Positions 27,281 through 34,782 are shown, counted from the stretch's first letter. The stretch is 46,807 nt of DNA from M3007 sp040080915 (GCA_040080915.1 JBEBHD010000008.1:1-46807), one strand, 5' to 3'. The notes: generated by a model from the letters alone, not told the origin. Program-made: numbers and translations.

Positions 27281-28277
27281 TCGTTGTGTCGTGCGCCTTG
27301 CTCTTTTGCACGCGCCACCGGAAGGTATTGTACTGCTCCCAGTGGCCATAATAACTGCCCGCCGAAGCGAGCATCTGTTCGTCATTTGTCACTCCTTCCG
27401 CCCAGGCTGCTTCCCGCGCCAGCAGCCGCCGGCTCGCCCGCACCAATGCGGGGCGTTTCAACCGCACCACCGCCGGGAAAATGCGCGTGCCAAGAAACGG
27501 CAAGCCGTTGGCCCTCCGGTTGACAAACGTGGCAGAGGGCTTGAGCGCCAGCAACAACTCGTCGGCTAAAAACACCGCCACCCGCTCGCGCACCGCCAGC
27601 AATCGGGCCTTGTCGGTGTCCAGTACCACAAAATCGTCCATGTAGCGCACGTAGTACCGCACGCCAAGGTCTTGCTTCACGAAGTGGTCGAGCCGGTCGA
27701 GGTACACGTTGGCAAAAAACTGGCTCGTCAGGTTGCCGATGGGCAGGCCGAGCGGGCCGCCGTTGCGGACGATTTTTTCCACCAAATCCAGCAACGAGCG
27801 GTCTTTCACCTTGCGGGCCACGAGGGCCAGCAGCCGATCGTGGTTGATCGAATCGAAAAACTGCGCCACATCGGCCTTGAGGTACCAGTCGTTGTTTTTC
27901 AAAAAAATCTGGGCGCGCCGAACGGCCAGGTGCGTCCCCTTTCCCTTTCGACAAGCATACGAATCGAAGATGAACGCCCGCTCGAAAATCGGCTCCAAAA
28001 CGTCCACCACGGCATGATGCACCACGCGGTCGCGGAAGGGCGCCACCGAAATCACCCGACTTTTCGGGTCTTGTATCTGAAAATAGCGGTACGCGCCGGG
28101 CCGATAGGCACCGCTCGACAGTTCTTCCCGCAACTGGGCTACTTCGTTTTCGAGGTGAAAAAAAAACGCTTGCGCCCCGCCAGCGTGCAGGTTGCCGCGC
28201 CGCGCCCGCAGGGCGGCCTGGCGCAGGTGCTCGAATGTGTACACTTGCTCAAACAGATGATTTGCTCTCCGTCGCAT
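27273..28277 (-). CDS. DGR reverse transcriptase
   Basis: 334 aa from ATG at 28277 (MRRRANHLFEQVYTFEHLRQ). It copies the TR RNA into adenine-mutagenised cDNA that replaces VR. RT motifs are visible: RVISVAPFRDRVVHHAV, LKADVAQFFDSINH, the DGR-specific GNLTSQ (residues 181-186; group II intron RTs have QGxxxSP) and the catalytic YMDD (212-215). There is no maturase or endonuclease domain, so it is not an intron. The frame continues upstream to 28367, but the conserved part starts at 28277. It overlaps avd by 29 bp, and its 3' end overlaps the TR. Confidence 0.95.
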   Translation of the reverse strand: MRRRANHLFEQVYTFEHLRQAALRARRGNLHAGGAQAFFFHLENEVAQLREELSSGAYRPGAYRYFQIQDPKSRVISVAPFRDRVVHHAVVDVLEPIFERAFIFDSYACRKGKGTHLAVRRAQIFLKNNDWYLKADVAQFFDSINHDRLLALVARKVKDRSLLDLVEKIVRNGGPLGLPIGNLTSQFFANVYLDRLDHFVKQDLGVRYYVRYMDDFVVLDTDKARLLAVRERVAVFLADELLLALKPSATFVNRRANGLPFLGTRIFPAVVRLKRPALVRASRRLLAREAAWAEGVTNDEQMLASAGSYYGHWEQYNTFRWRVQKSKAHDTTRQ

Positions 28278-28602
28278 GGATCCAGCCGCCGAGCATGCGC
28301 CCGACTTCGTTGATTTCGAGTGAAACGTGTTCGTATTGCCGCAGCGACACATACCGCTGGTCAGCACTGATGCGAAACAAGATGCGCATTTGTTCCAACA
28401 ACAGGTTGGCCCGCTGCAAGATCGGCTTGCGCTCGCGGGTGTAAACCGCCTCCACCAGCAACGCCGTGAAATCGAGCGCCAGATTGGCTATGCGGTTGCC
28501 CACCGTGAAGCGAGCGTGCTTGGGGTACCCTTCGCAGCGCTCCAGCATCCAGTTGAGCAGCGGGTACCACTTGTTGAAAATGGAATAGTCCGTGGGTTTC
28601 AT
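28249..28602 (-). CDS. avd: DGR accessory variability determinant, four-helix bundle
   Basis: 117 aa, MKPTDYSIFNKWYPLLNWML at the start. It is all-helical and resembles the four-helix-bundle Avd family (NRIANLALDFTALLVEAVY, KPILQRANLLLEQMRILFRI). Avd is a basic pentamer that binds the RT and the TR RNA and is needed for mutagenic cDNA synthesis (known from the BPP-1 phage DGR). Its ATG overlaps the TGA of the HRDC gene and its 3' end overlaps the RT start, so the three genes are tightly coupled. Confidence 0.88.
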   Translation of the reverse strand: MKPTDYSIFNKWYPLLNWMLERCEGYPKHARFTVGNRIANLALDFTALLVEAVYTRERKPILQRANLLLEQMRILFRISADQRYVSLRQYEHVSLEINEVGRMLGGWIHATESKSSV

Positions 28603-29048
28603 GGCACGTCCTGTTGGGCTTTTTCTTCGAGCAGGATTTGCAGGATGAAGGTTCCAAATTTCTCGCTTTTGGCCTTGCCAAAACCTCGTAGGCCGCCGAG
28701 TGCTTCCAACGTGGGCGTTTCTATTTGTGTCATCTGCTTCAACTGCCGGTTGGTGGCAATCAGATACGGCGCTATGCCCAAGCCCTCGGCGTAGGTGTTG
28801 CGCCATTCGCGCAGGCCTTCGTAGCGCTTTTTTTGGACCTCATCGAGGTCAATGCCCGTATCGTCGGCCTGGCTGCTCCGGCGTTGCACTTCCACAAAGG
28901 CCGTCCAGTACGAACGGCCCGAGGCCGACTGGAAAAAACTGGCCCGGCACTGCCGGATGTCGTAGCGCTCTTCCAGCAGGCCCATCTCGCCGGAGTCGAA
29001 CTGCTCCGTCGCTTCGTCAAACGGTAAAACCAAAAAACGGTATGGCAT
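28599..29048 (-). CDS. HRDC-domain DGR accessory protein (149 aa)
   Basis: Starts MPYRFLVLPFDEATEQFDSG at the ATG 29048. The C-terminal half is an HRDC domain (PYLIATNRQLKQMTQIETPT, then EALGGLRGFGKAKSEKFG), a helical nucleic-acid-binding module otherwise found in RecQ helicases and RNase D. HRDC genes are known accessory genes of many DGRs in place of, or together with, avd. The N-terminal 70 residues are not recognised. ATGA overlap with avd implies a single cassette. Confidence 0.85.
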   Translation of the reverse strand: MPYRFLVLPFDEATEQFDSGEMGLLEERYDIRQCRASFFQSASGRSYWTAFVEVQRRSSQADDTGIDLDEVQKKRYEGLREWRNTYAEGLGIAPYLIATNRQLKQMTQIETPTLEALGGLRGFGKAKSEKFGTFILQILLEEKAQQDVP

Positions 29049-29089
29049 GAGACAGTTTTGTGTTTTGGTATCCCCACCGCGCCGCCGAA

Positions 29090-29176
29090 AAAACCCCTGC
29101 TTGGGGTTGCGGGGCGGTAGGCCGCGGCCTTTGGGGCCGTCTGGCCTGCCGCCCCGCAACCCCGCGCAGGGGTTTT
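29090..29176. other. long GC-rich palindrome between VR1 gene and hrdC
   Basis: Arms 29090-29121 and 29145-29176 pair at 29 of 32 positions (AAAACCCCTGC against GCAGGGGTTTT, GTTGCGGGGCGG against CCGCCCCGCAAC), with GGCCGCGGCC in the loop. On the minus strand the stem follows the target gene and ends in TTTT-like sequence, so it can act as a terminator. Cruciform-forming repeats just beyond VR are also known to promote DGR homing, although usually closer to VR than the roughly 100 bp seen here. Confidence 0.7.
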
Positions 29177-29245
29177 GAAAAGGCCCCTCGCGGCAGCCCG
29201 GCAAACGTACACCGTTCCTCCCCTACACAGCATACTACCAAAGGT

Positions 29246-29279
29246 AAAAAGGTAAAAAAACCAAATCTTACCCCCCACG
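29246..29279. repeat. 3' tail repeat of the caspase-FGE family, copy 3
   Basis: Identical over 34 bp to 26917-26950; it contains the end of the coding region (CGTGGGGGG then TAA on the minus strand) and the T-rich tail GGTTTTTTTACC. The G-run beside VR1 is a good candidate for the G/C-rich initiation-of-mutagenic-homing (IMH) region. Confidence 0.75.
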
Positions 29280-31169
29280 CGCTGCCCTGGCGAGGCGGAA
29301 GCCCATGCTGCCGACGCGGAAAGACGGCCCGTTGCTGTCGCGGCCGGCCGCCCGCACGACGGCGGGATCGCGGCTCCACGAGCCGCCACGCAGCACCCGG
29401 AAACCGCCAGAACTCGGCCCTATCGGATTCGTTTCGCTACGGGTCGGGTAGGTGCCGTACCAGTCCCAGCACCATTCCCACACGTTGCCGCTCATGTCGT
29501 GCAAGCCAAGGCCATTCGGGGAAAAACTGCCTGCGGGCATTGTTTTTTGGCGGTATTCGCCCGTGCGGGAGTAGGCAGTTTTGTACGACGCGCTGCCGTC
29601 AAAATTGATCTCCGCCGGGTCGGCCACGTCTTTGCCGTTTCCGAAGCGCACGCGCTTGCCCCCGCCGCGTGCGGCGTATTCCCACTCTGCCTCGGTGGGC
29701 AGGCGGTAGCCCTCGGCGCTCCAGTCGGCTGTCACCGTTTCGCCGCTGATGGTATAAACTTTTTTCAGGTTTTGCCGCTCGCTCAGCCAGTTGCAGTACG
29801 CCACGGCATCGAGCCAACTCACGTTGATCGCGGGCCGCTTGCCGCGGCCCCAGTTGCTGTCCGAGGGCTTGTCGCGGTCCGTGGCCGTGCAGAAGGCCTC
29901 GTACTCGTCGAAGGTCACCTCGGTTTTGCCAAGGTAAAAACTGCCGACGGTCACGGTATGTACCTGTTCGTCCGCTTGCTCCTTGTCGCCCAGCACATCC
30001 CCCATCTCGAACTGCCCGCCCGGCACGCGTACCATGTGTTCGGGGGCGGCGGGTACACAGCGTTGTTTTTCAAAATCCTCCGCCAGCACGCGGTAGGTGC
30101 TCAGTGGGTAGTCACGCAGGAATGTGCGGTAGGCCTCGCAGGTGTTGGCTTGTTTGGCGGTGTTCCAGGCGTTTATTTCGAGTTCTTCGGCTTCGCGTTG
30201 GCCAGCACGGGTTTCGGCCAGGGCGCGAAACTCGCCCCGGGGCTGCTTGCTCAGGTAGGCGCGGTAGGCGGCGGCGGAGTCGAGGCGTTCTGCCTCCTGC
30301 CAGTCGGCGCGGTCGCGGCGAGCGTCGTACAGGTTTTCGGGCGGCAGCGGTGGGGCTGTGGCGTTTTTTATGAAGAGGAAATTGGCCTCGTCTTGGTGTC
30401 CGCTGAAGGTGGCGACGTGGGGCTTGGGCAGGGCTTTTTTGAGTTCGGCTACCAACTCGTGCATGGTGAGCACCGAGTGGTCGCGTCCGCCGGTACGCAG
30501 GGCACGCAAGAAATAGGCGGCGAAGTTGGAGGCATCGGGCGTTTGCTCTTTTTTGCCGGAGGCCACGAAGTAGCGGCTTTGCAGGGTGAGTTCCCGCTCA
30601 ATGAAGCGGTCGCGTTCGCTGCCGGGGGGCGCAGGACGGCCGAAGGTGAGTTCCTTGTCGCCTTTCATGGCCACGAGCCGGTCGAAGGTGCCGGAGTAGC
30701 AGGCATCTATGGCGAGCAGGATGTGGCGGCAGGGGATGTTCTCCACGATGCGCTGCAGGCGGCTGAAGGGCAGGTAGGAAGTTTGGGTGGCATCGTCGCG
30801 GCGGCCGCCGAGCGGGATGAAAAAGCCCTCCTTGGTGAGCTCGTCGAAGTCGCCATGGCCGGACAGGTAGAGGAGCAGTTGACCGTCGTCGGTGTATTTC
30901 CGCTGGGCGTACCTGCGCAGAGTAGCCAGTATCTGTTCCTGCGTGGGGTTGCGCAGGATGAGGGTGTCGAAACCGTAATCGCGGTGCAGTTCGGCGGCTA
31001 TTTTTTCCACCTCGCCTATGGGGTGTTTGAGTTTTCCCCAGAGCTGGTAGTCCTCCACGGCGATGAACAGGGCAAAGTCTTTGTTGTGGCGCGGAGGCTT
31101 GGTGGGAGAGGCCGAGGCGGCGAGCAGGATCAGGGCGAGTAGGAAGCAGAGGGAGTGGGTGTGTTTCAT
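29268..31169 (-). CDS. DGR target: exported caspase-like (C14) / FGE-domain protein A
   Basis: 633 aa from ATG at 31169 (MKHTHSLCFLLALILLAASA, a signal peptide or anchor). It has a caspase-like peptidase domain with His105 (YLSGHG) and Cys157 (AIDACYS), a helical linker (about 290-400) with repeated AYRxYL/AYRTFL segments, and an FGE-like domain (about 410-633: GGQFEMGDV, GYRLPTEAEWEYAARG, GLHDMSGNVWEWCWDWYG). The C-terminal VR1 is diversified by the adjacent DGR. The FGE fold is a known DGR display scaffold, so the variable face probably binds diverse ligands and controls the protease (inference). Paralogue B at 23487-25433 has the same layout. Confidence 0.95.
   Translation of the reverse strand: MKHTHSLCFLLALILLAASASPTKPPRHNKDFALFIAVEDYQLWGKLKHPIGEVEKIAAELHRDYGFDTLILRNPTQEQILATLRRYAQRKYTDDGQLLLYLSGHGDFDELTKEGFFIPLGGRRDDATQTSYLPFSRLQRIVENIPCRHILLAIDACYSGTFDRLVAMKGDKELTFGRPAPPGSERDRFIERELTLQSRYFVASGKKEQTPDASNFAAYFLRALRTGGRDHSVLTMHELVAELKKALPKPHVATFSGHQDEANFLFIKNATAPPLPPENLYDARRDRADWQEAERLDSAAAYRAYLSKQPRGEFRALAETRAGQREAEELEINAWNTAKQANTCEAYRTFLRDYPLSTYRVLAEDFEKQRCVPAAPEHMVRVPGGQFEMGDVLGDKEQADEQVHTVTVGSFYLGKTEVTFDEYEAFCTATDRDKPSDSNWGRGKRPAINVSWLDAVAYCNWLSERQNLKKVYTISGETVTADWSAEGYRLPTEAEWEYAARGGGKRVRFGNGKDVADPAEINFDGSASYKTAYSRTGEYRQKTMPAGSFSPNGLGLHDMSGNVWEWCWDWYGTYPTRSETNPIGPSSGGFRVLRGGSWSRDPAVVRAAGRDSNGPSFRVGSMGFRLARAARGG
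29280..29408 (-). repeat. DGR variable repeat (VR1)
   Basis: It encodes about residues 588-630 of the caspase-FGE protein A, the C-terminal strands of the FGE/C-type-lectin fold (FRVLRGGSW ... MGFRLARA). Changes from TR are at adenines (AAC to AGC, CGC, GTC, GGC, GAC, TTC; AAA to GAT) except one T-to-C in the GTG/GCG codon. The flanking framework codons (RGGSW, GFRLA) are identical at DNA level to TR. Confidence 0.95.
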
Positions 31170-31227
31170 TGGTGGATCAAATTTTGAATACCGCAATACA
31201 AGGCATAGATTATTGATAAACAAGCAG

Positions 31228-31364
31228 ATTACATGATTGTAGATTACATTATTATTGATTTTAGAAGTACCGTGACTTTGACCGCCAGCGGGATGATATA
31301 CAGTTGGGGTGTACGCTTCGGGCACTTCTAAAATCAACAATTATGTAATCTGCAATCATGTAAT
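31228..31364. repeat. 137-bp inverted-repeat element upstream of target A
   Basis: 41-bp arms, 31228-31268 and 31324-31364, match at 38 positions (ATTACATGATTG at both outer ends, TTGATTTTAGAAGT inside), around a 55-bp centre. It is non-coding. It lies between the EAD11 gene and target A, about 60 bp upstream of the target ATG, so it could affect target expression or be a small mobile palindrome. Confidence 0.7.
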
Positions 31365-31463
31365 TTTTATTGACTTCCGCCCCGCTTGGTGTTTTCACCA
31401 AGCGGTTCTACGCAGGGCTGCTTGGTGAAAACACCAAGCAGGGCGGAAATTTTTATTGACTTC
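31362..31463. repeat. 16-bp direct repeats flanking a double hairpin
   Basis: AATTTTTATTGACTTC occurs at 31362-31377 and 31448-31463. Between them are two 8-bp-stem hairpins, GCTTGGTG-TTTT-CACCAAGC and its exact complement form GCTTGGTG-AAAA-CACCAAGC, and GC-rich ends (CCGCCC / GGGCGG), so the 70-bp centre is a palindrome of palindromes. The direct repeats look like a duplication produced by insertion. The rest of the 31170-31492 gap holds no gene that I can see. Confidence 0.65.
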
Positions 31464-31492
31464 ACCCTTGGTTAACCTCAATTTTCAAGCAT

Positions 31493-32209
31493 TTACCGCC
31501 CCTCTCCACCCGGGAAAAACGTCCGCACGATCCGCGCCAAGTACACCCCCAATCCGCTTTCGATGAGGGCGATGGCACCTGCGAGTTGGGCGTAGCTCAG
31601 CGTGCCTCGGGCCTTGGCACCGATGGCCAACACGAGCGCCAGCCCGTAGCCCAAGATGACGGCATAAATGGCCCACTGTACACTGCGGCGGATACGGGGG
31701 CCGTGACGGCTGGCCAGTTCGTCGGGCTGGTGGCGGTGGTCGAGAAAATCCTGAAACATGAGGCCCGCATAAGCGGCCAACACGGGCAACAGAAGGGTCA
31801 GGGTGCCGGTAAACTGGTCGTCGCTGAACCCGCGCGACTCCCAGTGCGTGAATAGCCACAGCACCACGACCGCTTTCACGCCCACAGTGAGCAGGAGGAT
31901 ATGCTGTTTCATGGCCTGCTCGCCGATGCCCGCAGTGGGGCGGCCAGTCGGCAGGGGCGGTGCGTCGGGCAGGCGGCGGAGGAGTTCCAGCACCGCGTCG
32001 GCGAGGCTGTTGTCTTCGCGGTCCACGGCTTCTGGGTCACGAGTTTTGAGGCGTGCCTGGCGGCTGTTTTTGGCGTGGCGTTTTTCCAGTACAGTGATCT
32101 CGTCCGCCAGATCAGGCGGTGCGGCGAGGGCCGCGGCGGCGATGCGCAGTTGGGCGAGTGCCGCATCAAGGTCGCCCGCCGCGATGTGGTCGCGAATAGT
32201 TTGTTTCAT
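31493..32209 (-). CDS. EAD11-like adaptor domain protein with four membrane segments (238 aa)
   Basis: The N-terminal about 85 residues (MKQTIRDHIAAGDLDAALAQ, then EITVLEKRHAKNSRQARLKT, LADAVLELLRRLP) match the pattern of effector-associated domain 11, a helical death-like adaptor of bacterial conflict systems. Four hydrophobic segments follow (about 103-120, 133-150, 175-197 and 205-228). EADs join effectors such as caspases to sensors by homotypic contacts (family knowledge). The ATG overlaps the TGA of the upstream exported protein gene. Its place just upstream of the caspase-FGE target suggests a membrane component of the same system (inference). Confidence 0.72.
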   Translation of the reverse strand: MKQTIRDHIAAGDLDAALAQLRIAAAALAAPPDLADEITVLEKRHAKNSRQARLKTRDPEAVDREDNSLADAVLELLRRLPDAPPLPTGRPTAGIGEQAMKQHILLLTVGVKAVVVLWLFTHWESRGFSDDQFTGTLTLLLPVLAAYAGLMFQDFLDHRHQPDELASRHGPRIRRSVQWAIYAVILGYGLALVLAIGAKARGTLSYAQLAGAIALIESGLGVYLARIVRTFFPGGEGR

Positions 32210-33180
32210 GGCTGTCGGGAGAGGTGATTTTTGATTTCCAGCACGATAGCGTCGGCGTAGGTTTCGAGTTCCTCTTTGAAGTCGAGTTCCATGTCCATGT
32301 AGCCGCTGCGCTTCACGTTGTCGTAGTATCCGCTACCCACGCGCCCTTCGAGGGTGAGGTGCAGGGTGAATCCGTCGGCGTTGGGCACATAGATAAAGGT
32401 GAAACTGAGCAGTTCGCGGGTGGTCCAGTTGCAGTTGTAGCCAAGGTATCCGAGCCATCGGCAGATGGTGGGATTTTCGGCTTCCTTGACGACCTCGCGG
32501 CACAGGTCGCTCACGTCGAAGCGCAGGTAGTCCTCGTGAGGTTTGGGCCGCACGGCGGGGTGACGCAGGTCGCAGGGCGATTTGGCGTATTTCTGCTGCA
32601 CAAAAAGCATGACCTGCTCGAAAACCCGGTCTTTGGTGTAGGCTTTGGCGACGGCGGCCTTGCCCGCGCGGCTGCCAGTCTTGATGTCGGCAGGGTTGAT
32701 GGTAATGAGGCGGGGCAAAGCGCCCTTGGGGTTATTTTCCTCCACGATCAGGCGGCCATTCTGGAAATGGATGCCGCGAAAAAAGAGCGTTTCGCGGCTC
32801 ATGTCGTAGGTGTCGTACACTTCGACGACAGCGGCCTGTTGGCGCAATCCCATGAGGTTGGTCATGCGGAAAAAGAGCGCTTCCTCAAACGTCGGCCCCG
32901 GTTGCGCCTCGTGTGCGGCCTTGATTTGGCGCCAGATATCGGCGATGGAGTCGGTGTCTGTGCTGTGAAAACCGAGGTACAGCCGCACGTGTTGGGGTTC
33001 CACGCGCAAGTCTTGCACGCGCAGGTGGCCGCCCAGACCCGTGCGGTCGAGCCAGTGCTGGTACAGGATTTTTTGTTGCTGAAAAAAGGCCGTGTCGTCG
33101 GTCAGGTTTTCGGTTTGCGCCTCGGCGGGGGCTGCGGGCATGCACAGGAGCAGGGCGGTGAAAAAAGCGAGCGCTTTCAT
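32206..33180 (-). CDS. hypothetical exported protein (324 aa)
   Basis: Begins MKALAFFTALLLCMPAAPAE with cleavage expected near AEAQ. I do not recognise the family; it has alternating polar/hydrophobic strands and helices and conserved-looking blocks such as FRMTNLMGLRQQ, YAKSPCDLRHP and SDLCREVVKEAENPTICRW. It overlaps the EAD11-like gene by 4 bp, which points to a shared function, possibly as a periplasmic sensor partner (inference). The start is the ATG at 33180; the frame extends to 33294, but the signal peptide fixes the shorter form. A near-box TACTTTCG lies upstream at about 33213-33220. Confidence 0.75.
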   Translation of the reverse strand: MKALAFFTALLLCMPAAPAEAQTENLTDDTAFFQQQKILYQHWLDRTGLGGHLRVQDLRVEPQHVRLYLGFHSTDTDSIADIWRQIKAAHEAQPGPTFEEALFFRMTNLMGLRQQAAVVEVYDTYDMSRETLFFRGIHFQNGRLIVEENNPKGALPRLITINPADIKTGSRAGKAAVAKAYTKDRVFEQVMLFVQQKYAKSPCDLRHPAVRPKPHEDYLRFDVSDLCREVVKEAENPTICRWLGYLGYNCNWTTRELLSFTFIYVPNADGFTLHLTLEGRVGSGYYDNVKRSGYMDMELDFKEELETYADAIVLEIKNHLSRQP

Positions 33181-33255
33181 GGTTGCTGCATTTGGTGAAA
33201 AATGTGTGGCGAAAGTAAAGCCCCAAAGGTTTACCGTTTCCATTTTTTTTGGGCC

Positions 33256-33289
33256 TTTGCATGCCACCTCCATATTTCTCCTACATTTG
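33256..33289 (+). promoter_or_regulatory. promoter of the DUF6159-type gene
   Basis: TTTG (33256-33259), 22 bases, TACATTTG (33282-33289); a good Bacteroidota promoter giving a start about 25 bases before the ATG at 33322. Confidence 0.6.
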
Positions 33290-33321
33290 TCCATCTTTCA
33301 CCAAACACATTTCCTTTACCA

Positions 33322-34152
33322 ATGACATTCTTTGAGCGCCTCAGCAATGGCTGGAGTCTAGCCAACCTCAGTTACAAAACCATCAACGAGAATCGCACCC
33401 TGCTGCTTTTTCCCGTGTTTTCCGTTATCGCCCTTGTCGCCGTTTTGGCCACTTTTTTCGGCGGCACTTTTTTCTTCGTGGGCGACCAGATCGAAGCGCT
33501 GTTCGCCGACGAGCAGTACGGCAGCATCCTCGGTTACGGGCTGATTTTTATCTACTACTTAGTGAGTTACTTCGTGGTGGTGTTTTTCAACGCCGCGCTG
33601 ATTCACTGCTCTATGAAAATCCTGAACGGCGAATCAACCGATTTCCGTGACGGGATTGATTTCGCATGGTCGCGCGTAGGCAAAATCCTGTCGTGGTCGC
33701 TGCTGTCGGCCACCGTGGGCACCCTGCTGCAAATGCTGAACGAAACCGGCAAGATCGGCCAGATCGTATCTTCCCTCATCGGGGTGGCGTGGTCCATTAT
33801 GACATTTTTCGTGGTGCCGGTACTGGTTTACGAAGACCGCAGCGTGCTGGACTGCGTCAAGGAATCGGGTCGCCTGATGAAAGCCAAGTGGGGCGAGTCA
33901 CTCTCGGCCAACGCCAGTTTTGGGCTGTTCAATTTCCTCGGCTTGCTGCTCTGCTTGGCCATCGGCGTTGCTCTGAGTTTTGTGAACATGACGCTGGGCA
34001 TCGTAGTGGGCGTGCTGCTGGCCGTGCTGGTCAGTTCGATTTCCTCGGCTGCACGCTCCGTTTTTGTGGCCGTTGTGTACAACCACGTCACCGGCAAGCC
34101 TATCGGAAACTTTGAAGGAGCTGCGCTGGACAGCGTTTTTGTGGCTAAATAG
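33322..34152 (+). CDS. DUF6159-like polytopic membrane protein (276 aa)
   Basis: Starts MTFFERLSNGWSLANLSYKT at the ATG 33322. About six hydrophobic segments are seen (around 25-50, 67-92, 115-135, 142-162, 200-220 and 224-246). The N-terminal cytoplasmic segment (GWSLANLSYKTINENRTLLLFP) and the loop VYEDRSVLDCVKESGRLMK fit the uncharacterised DUF6159 family. Function is unknown; it is probably in the inner membrane. It is divergent from the exported hypothetical gene and followed by a long palindrome. Confidence 0.8.
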   Translation: MTFFERLSNGWSLANLSYKTINENRTLLLFPVFSVIALVAVLATFFGGTFFFVGDQIEALFADEQYGSILGYGLIFIYYLVSYFVVVFFNAALIHCSMKILNGESTDFRDGIDFAWSRVGKILSWSLLSATVGTLLQMLNETGKIGQIVSSLIGVAWSIMTFFVVPVLVYEDRSVLDCVKESGRLMKAKWGESLSANASFGLFNFLGLLLCLAIGVALSFVNMTLGIVVGVLLAVLVSSISSAARSVFVAVVYNHVTGKPIGNFEGAALDSVFVAK

Positions 34153-34186
34153 TGTTCGATCGTGGTGGCGCTAAACGCAAAAAACT

Positions 34187-34280
34187 TGCACCACAGATTT
34201 TCACAGATTCACACAGATTCACACAGATTTTCCCCTTTCCGCTTAAAAATCTGTGTGAATCTGTGAAAATCTGTGGTGCA
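34187..34280. repeat. 33-bp perfect inverted repeat with CACAGATT tandem units
   Basis: Arms 34187-34219 and 34248-34280 are perfect complements (starting TGCACCACAGATTTTCACAG). Each arm is made of imperfect 10-bp units containing CACAGATT, so several alternative registers can pair. It lies between two convergent genes and can end transcription from both sides; the unit structure suggests a dispersed repeat family. The remaining parts of 34153-34377 show nothing else. Confidence 0.75.
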
Positions 34281-34377
34281 TCTATGCCGCACAATGCGGT
34301 TTCATCGAAGTATAACAGCGCGGGCACCCCGACTACCCGGAGCGCCCGCGCGTTTTGTTTTCATAACCAGTTTATTG

Positions 34378-34782
34378 TCAAAGCCGGACGGCGTTTGCCG
34401 CTCTGCCAGAGGAAGCCCCGCTTCCGGGCTTGCACTTGGACACGTCACAGTTTTTCGGATTGCAATCCGAGGGCTTGCATTTGCTCCAGTCGCAATTTGT
34501 CGGGTCGCAGTCGGCCTTGGCGGCATTGCCGCTCATTTTGGCGCAAGCCGCTGGCGTAGCGCTGGCAGCCTTGGCCGTTTGGCCGGAGCAGGCTTTGCTG
34601 CCGCCGTTGGATGCATGCACCACGGCTACGGCTGTGCCGTCCGACTTGTAGTTGGCGGCGGCCGACGGACACAACAGCTCGCAAAGCGGGTTGGGTTTGC
34701 AGCAGGGAGTTTGTGCAGCGAGCGTGCCGCTGAAACAGCAGCCAGCCACGACGAGAGCGGAGATCATCAGGAAATGTTTCAT
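34378..34782 (-). CDS. exported cysteine-rich repeat protein (134 aa)
   Basis: MKHFLMISALVVAGCCFSGT is a signal peptide (cleavage near LAAQ; a lipobox is also possible around VAGC). The mature protein has N-terminal Cys clusters (TPCCKPNPLCELLCPS), an Ala-rich middle and two C-terminal 15-16-residue repeats (CDPTNCDWSKCKPSD and CNPKNCDVSKCKPG). This spacing suggests metal binding or disulfide cross-linking. It is divergently placed from a histidine kinase whose sensor domain is also Cys-rich, so a shared redox/metal-stress function is likely (inference). No family recognised. Confidence 0.75.
   Translation of the reverse strand: MKHFLMISALVVAGCCFSGTLAAQTPCCKPNPLCELLCPSAAANYKSDGTAVAVVHASNGGSKACSGQTAKAASATPAACAKMSGNAAKADCDPTNCDWSKCKPSDCNPKNCDVSKCKPGSGASSGRAANAVRL

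Noticed and set aside
26939..27385. 148-codon minus-strand frame containing TR and VR3
   Set aside because: Its first part overlaps the RT in another frame, the middle is the template repeat, and it ends in a VR remnant; more likely a by-product of both being in target frame than a gene.
27273..28277. RT as a group II intron or retron enzyme
   Set aside because: It has GNLTSQ rather than QGxxxSP, no maturase/endonuclease domain, no intron RNA ends, and has avd, TR and VR beside it.
31378..31447. Short repeated hairpins as a CRISPR array
   Set aside because: Only two inverted copies, no spacers of regular length, no cas genes in the window.
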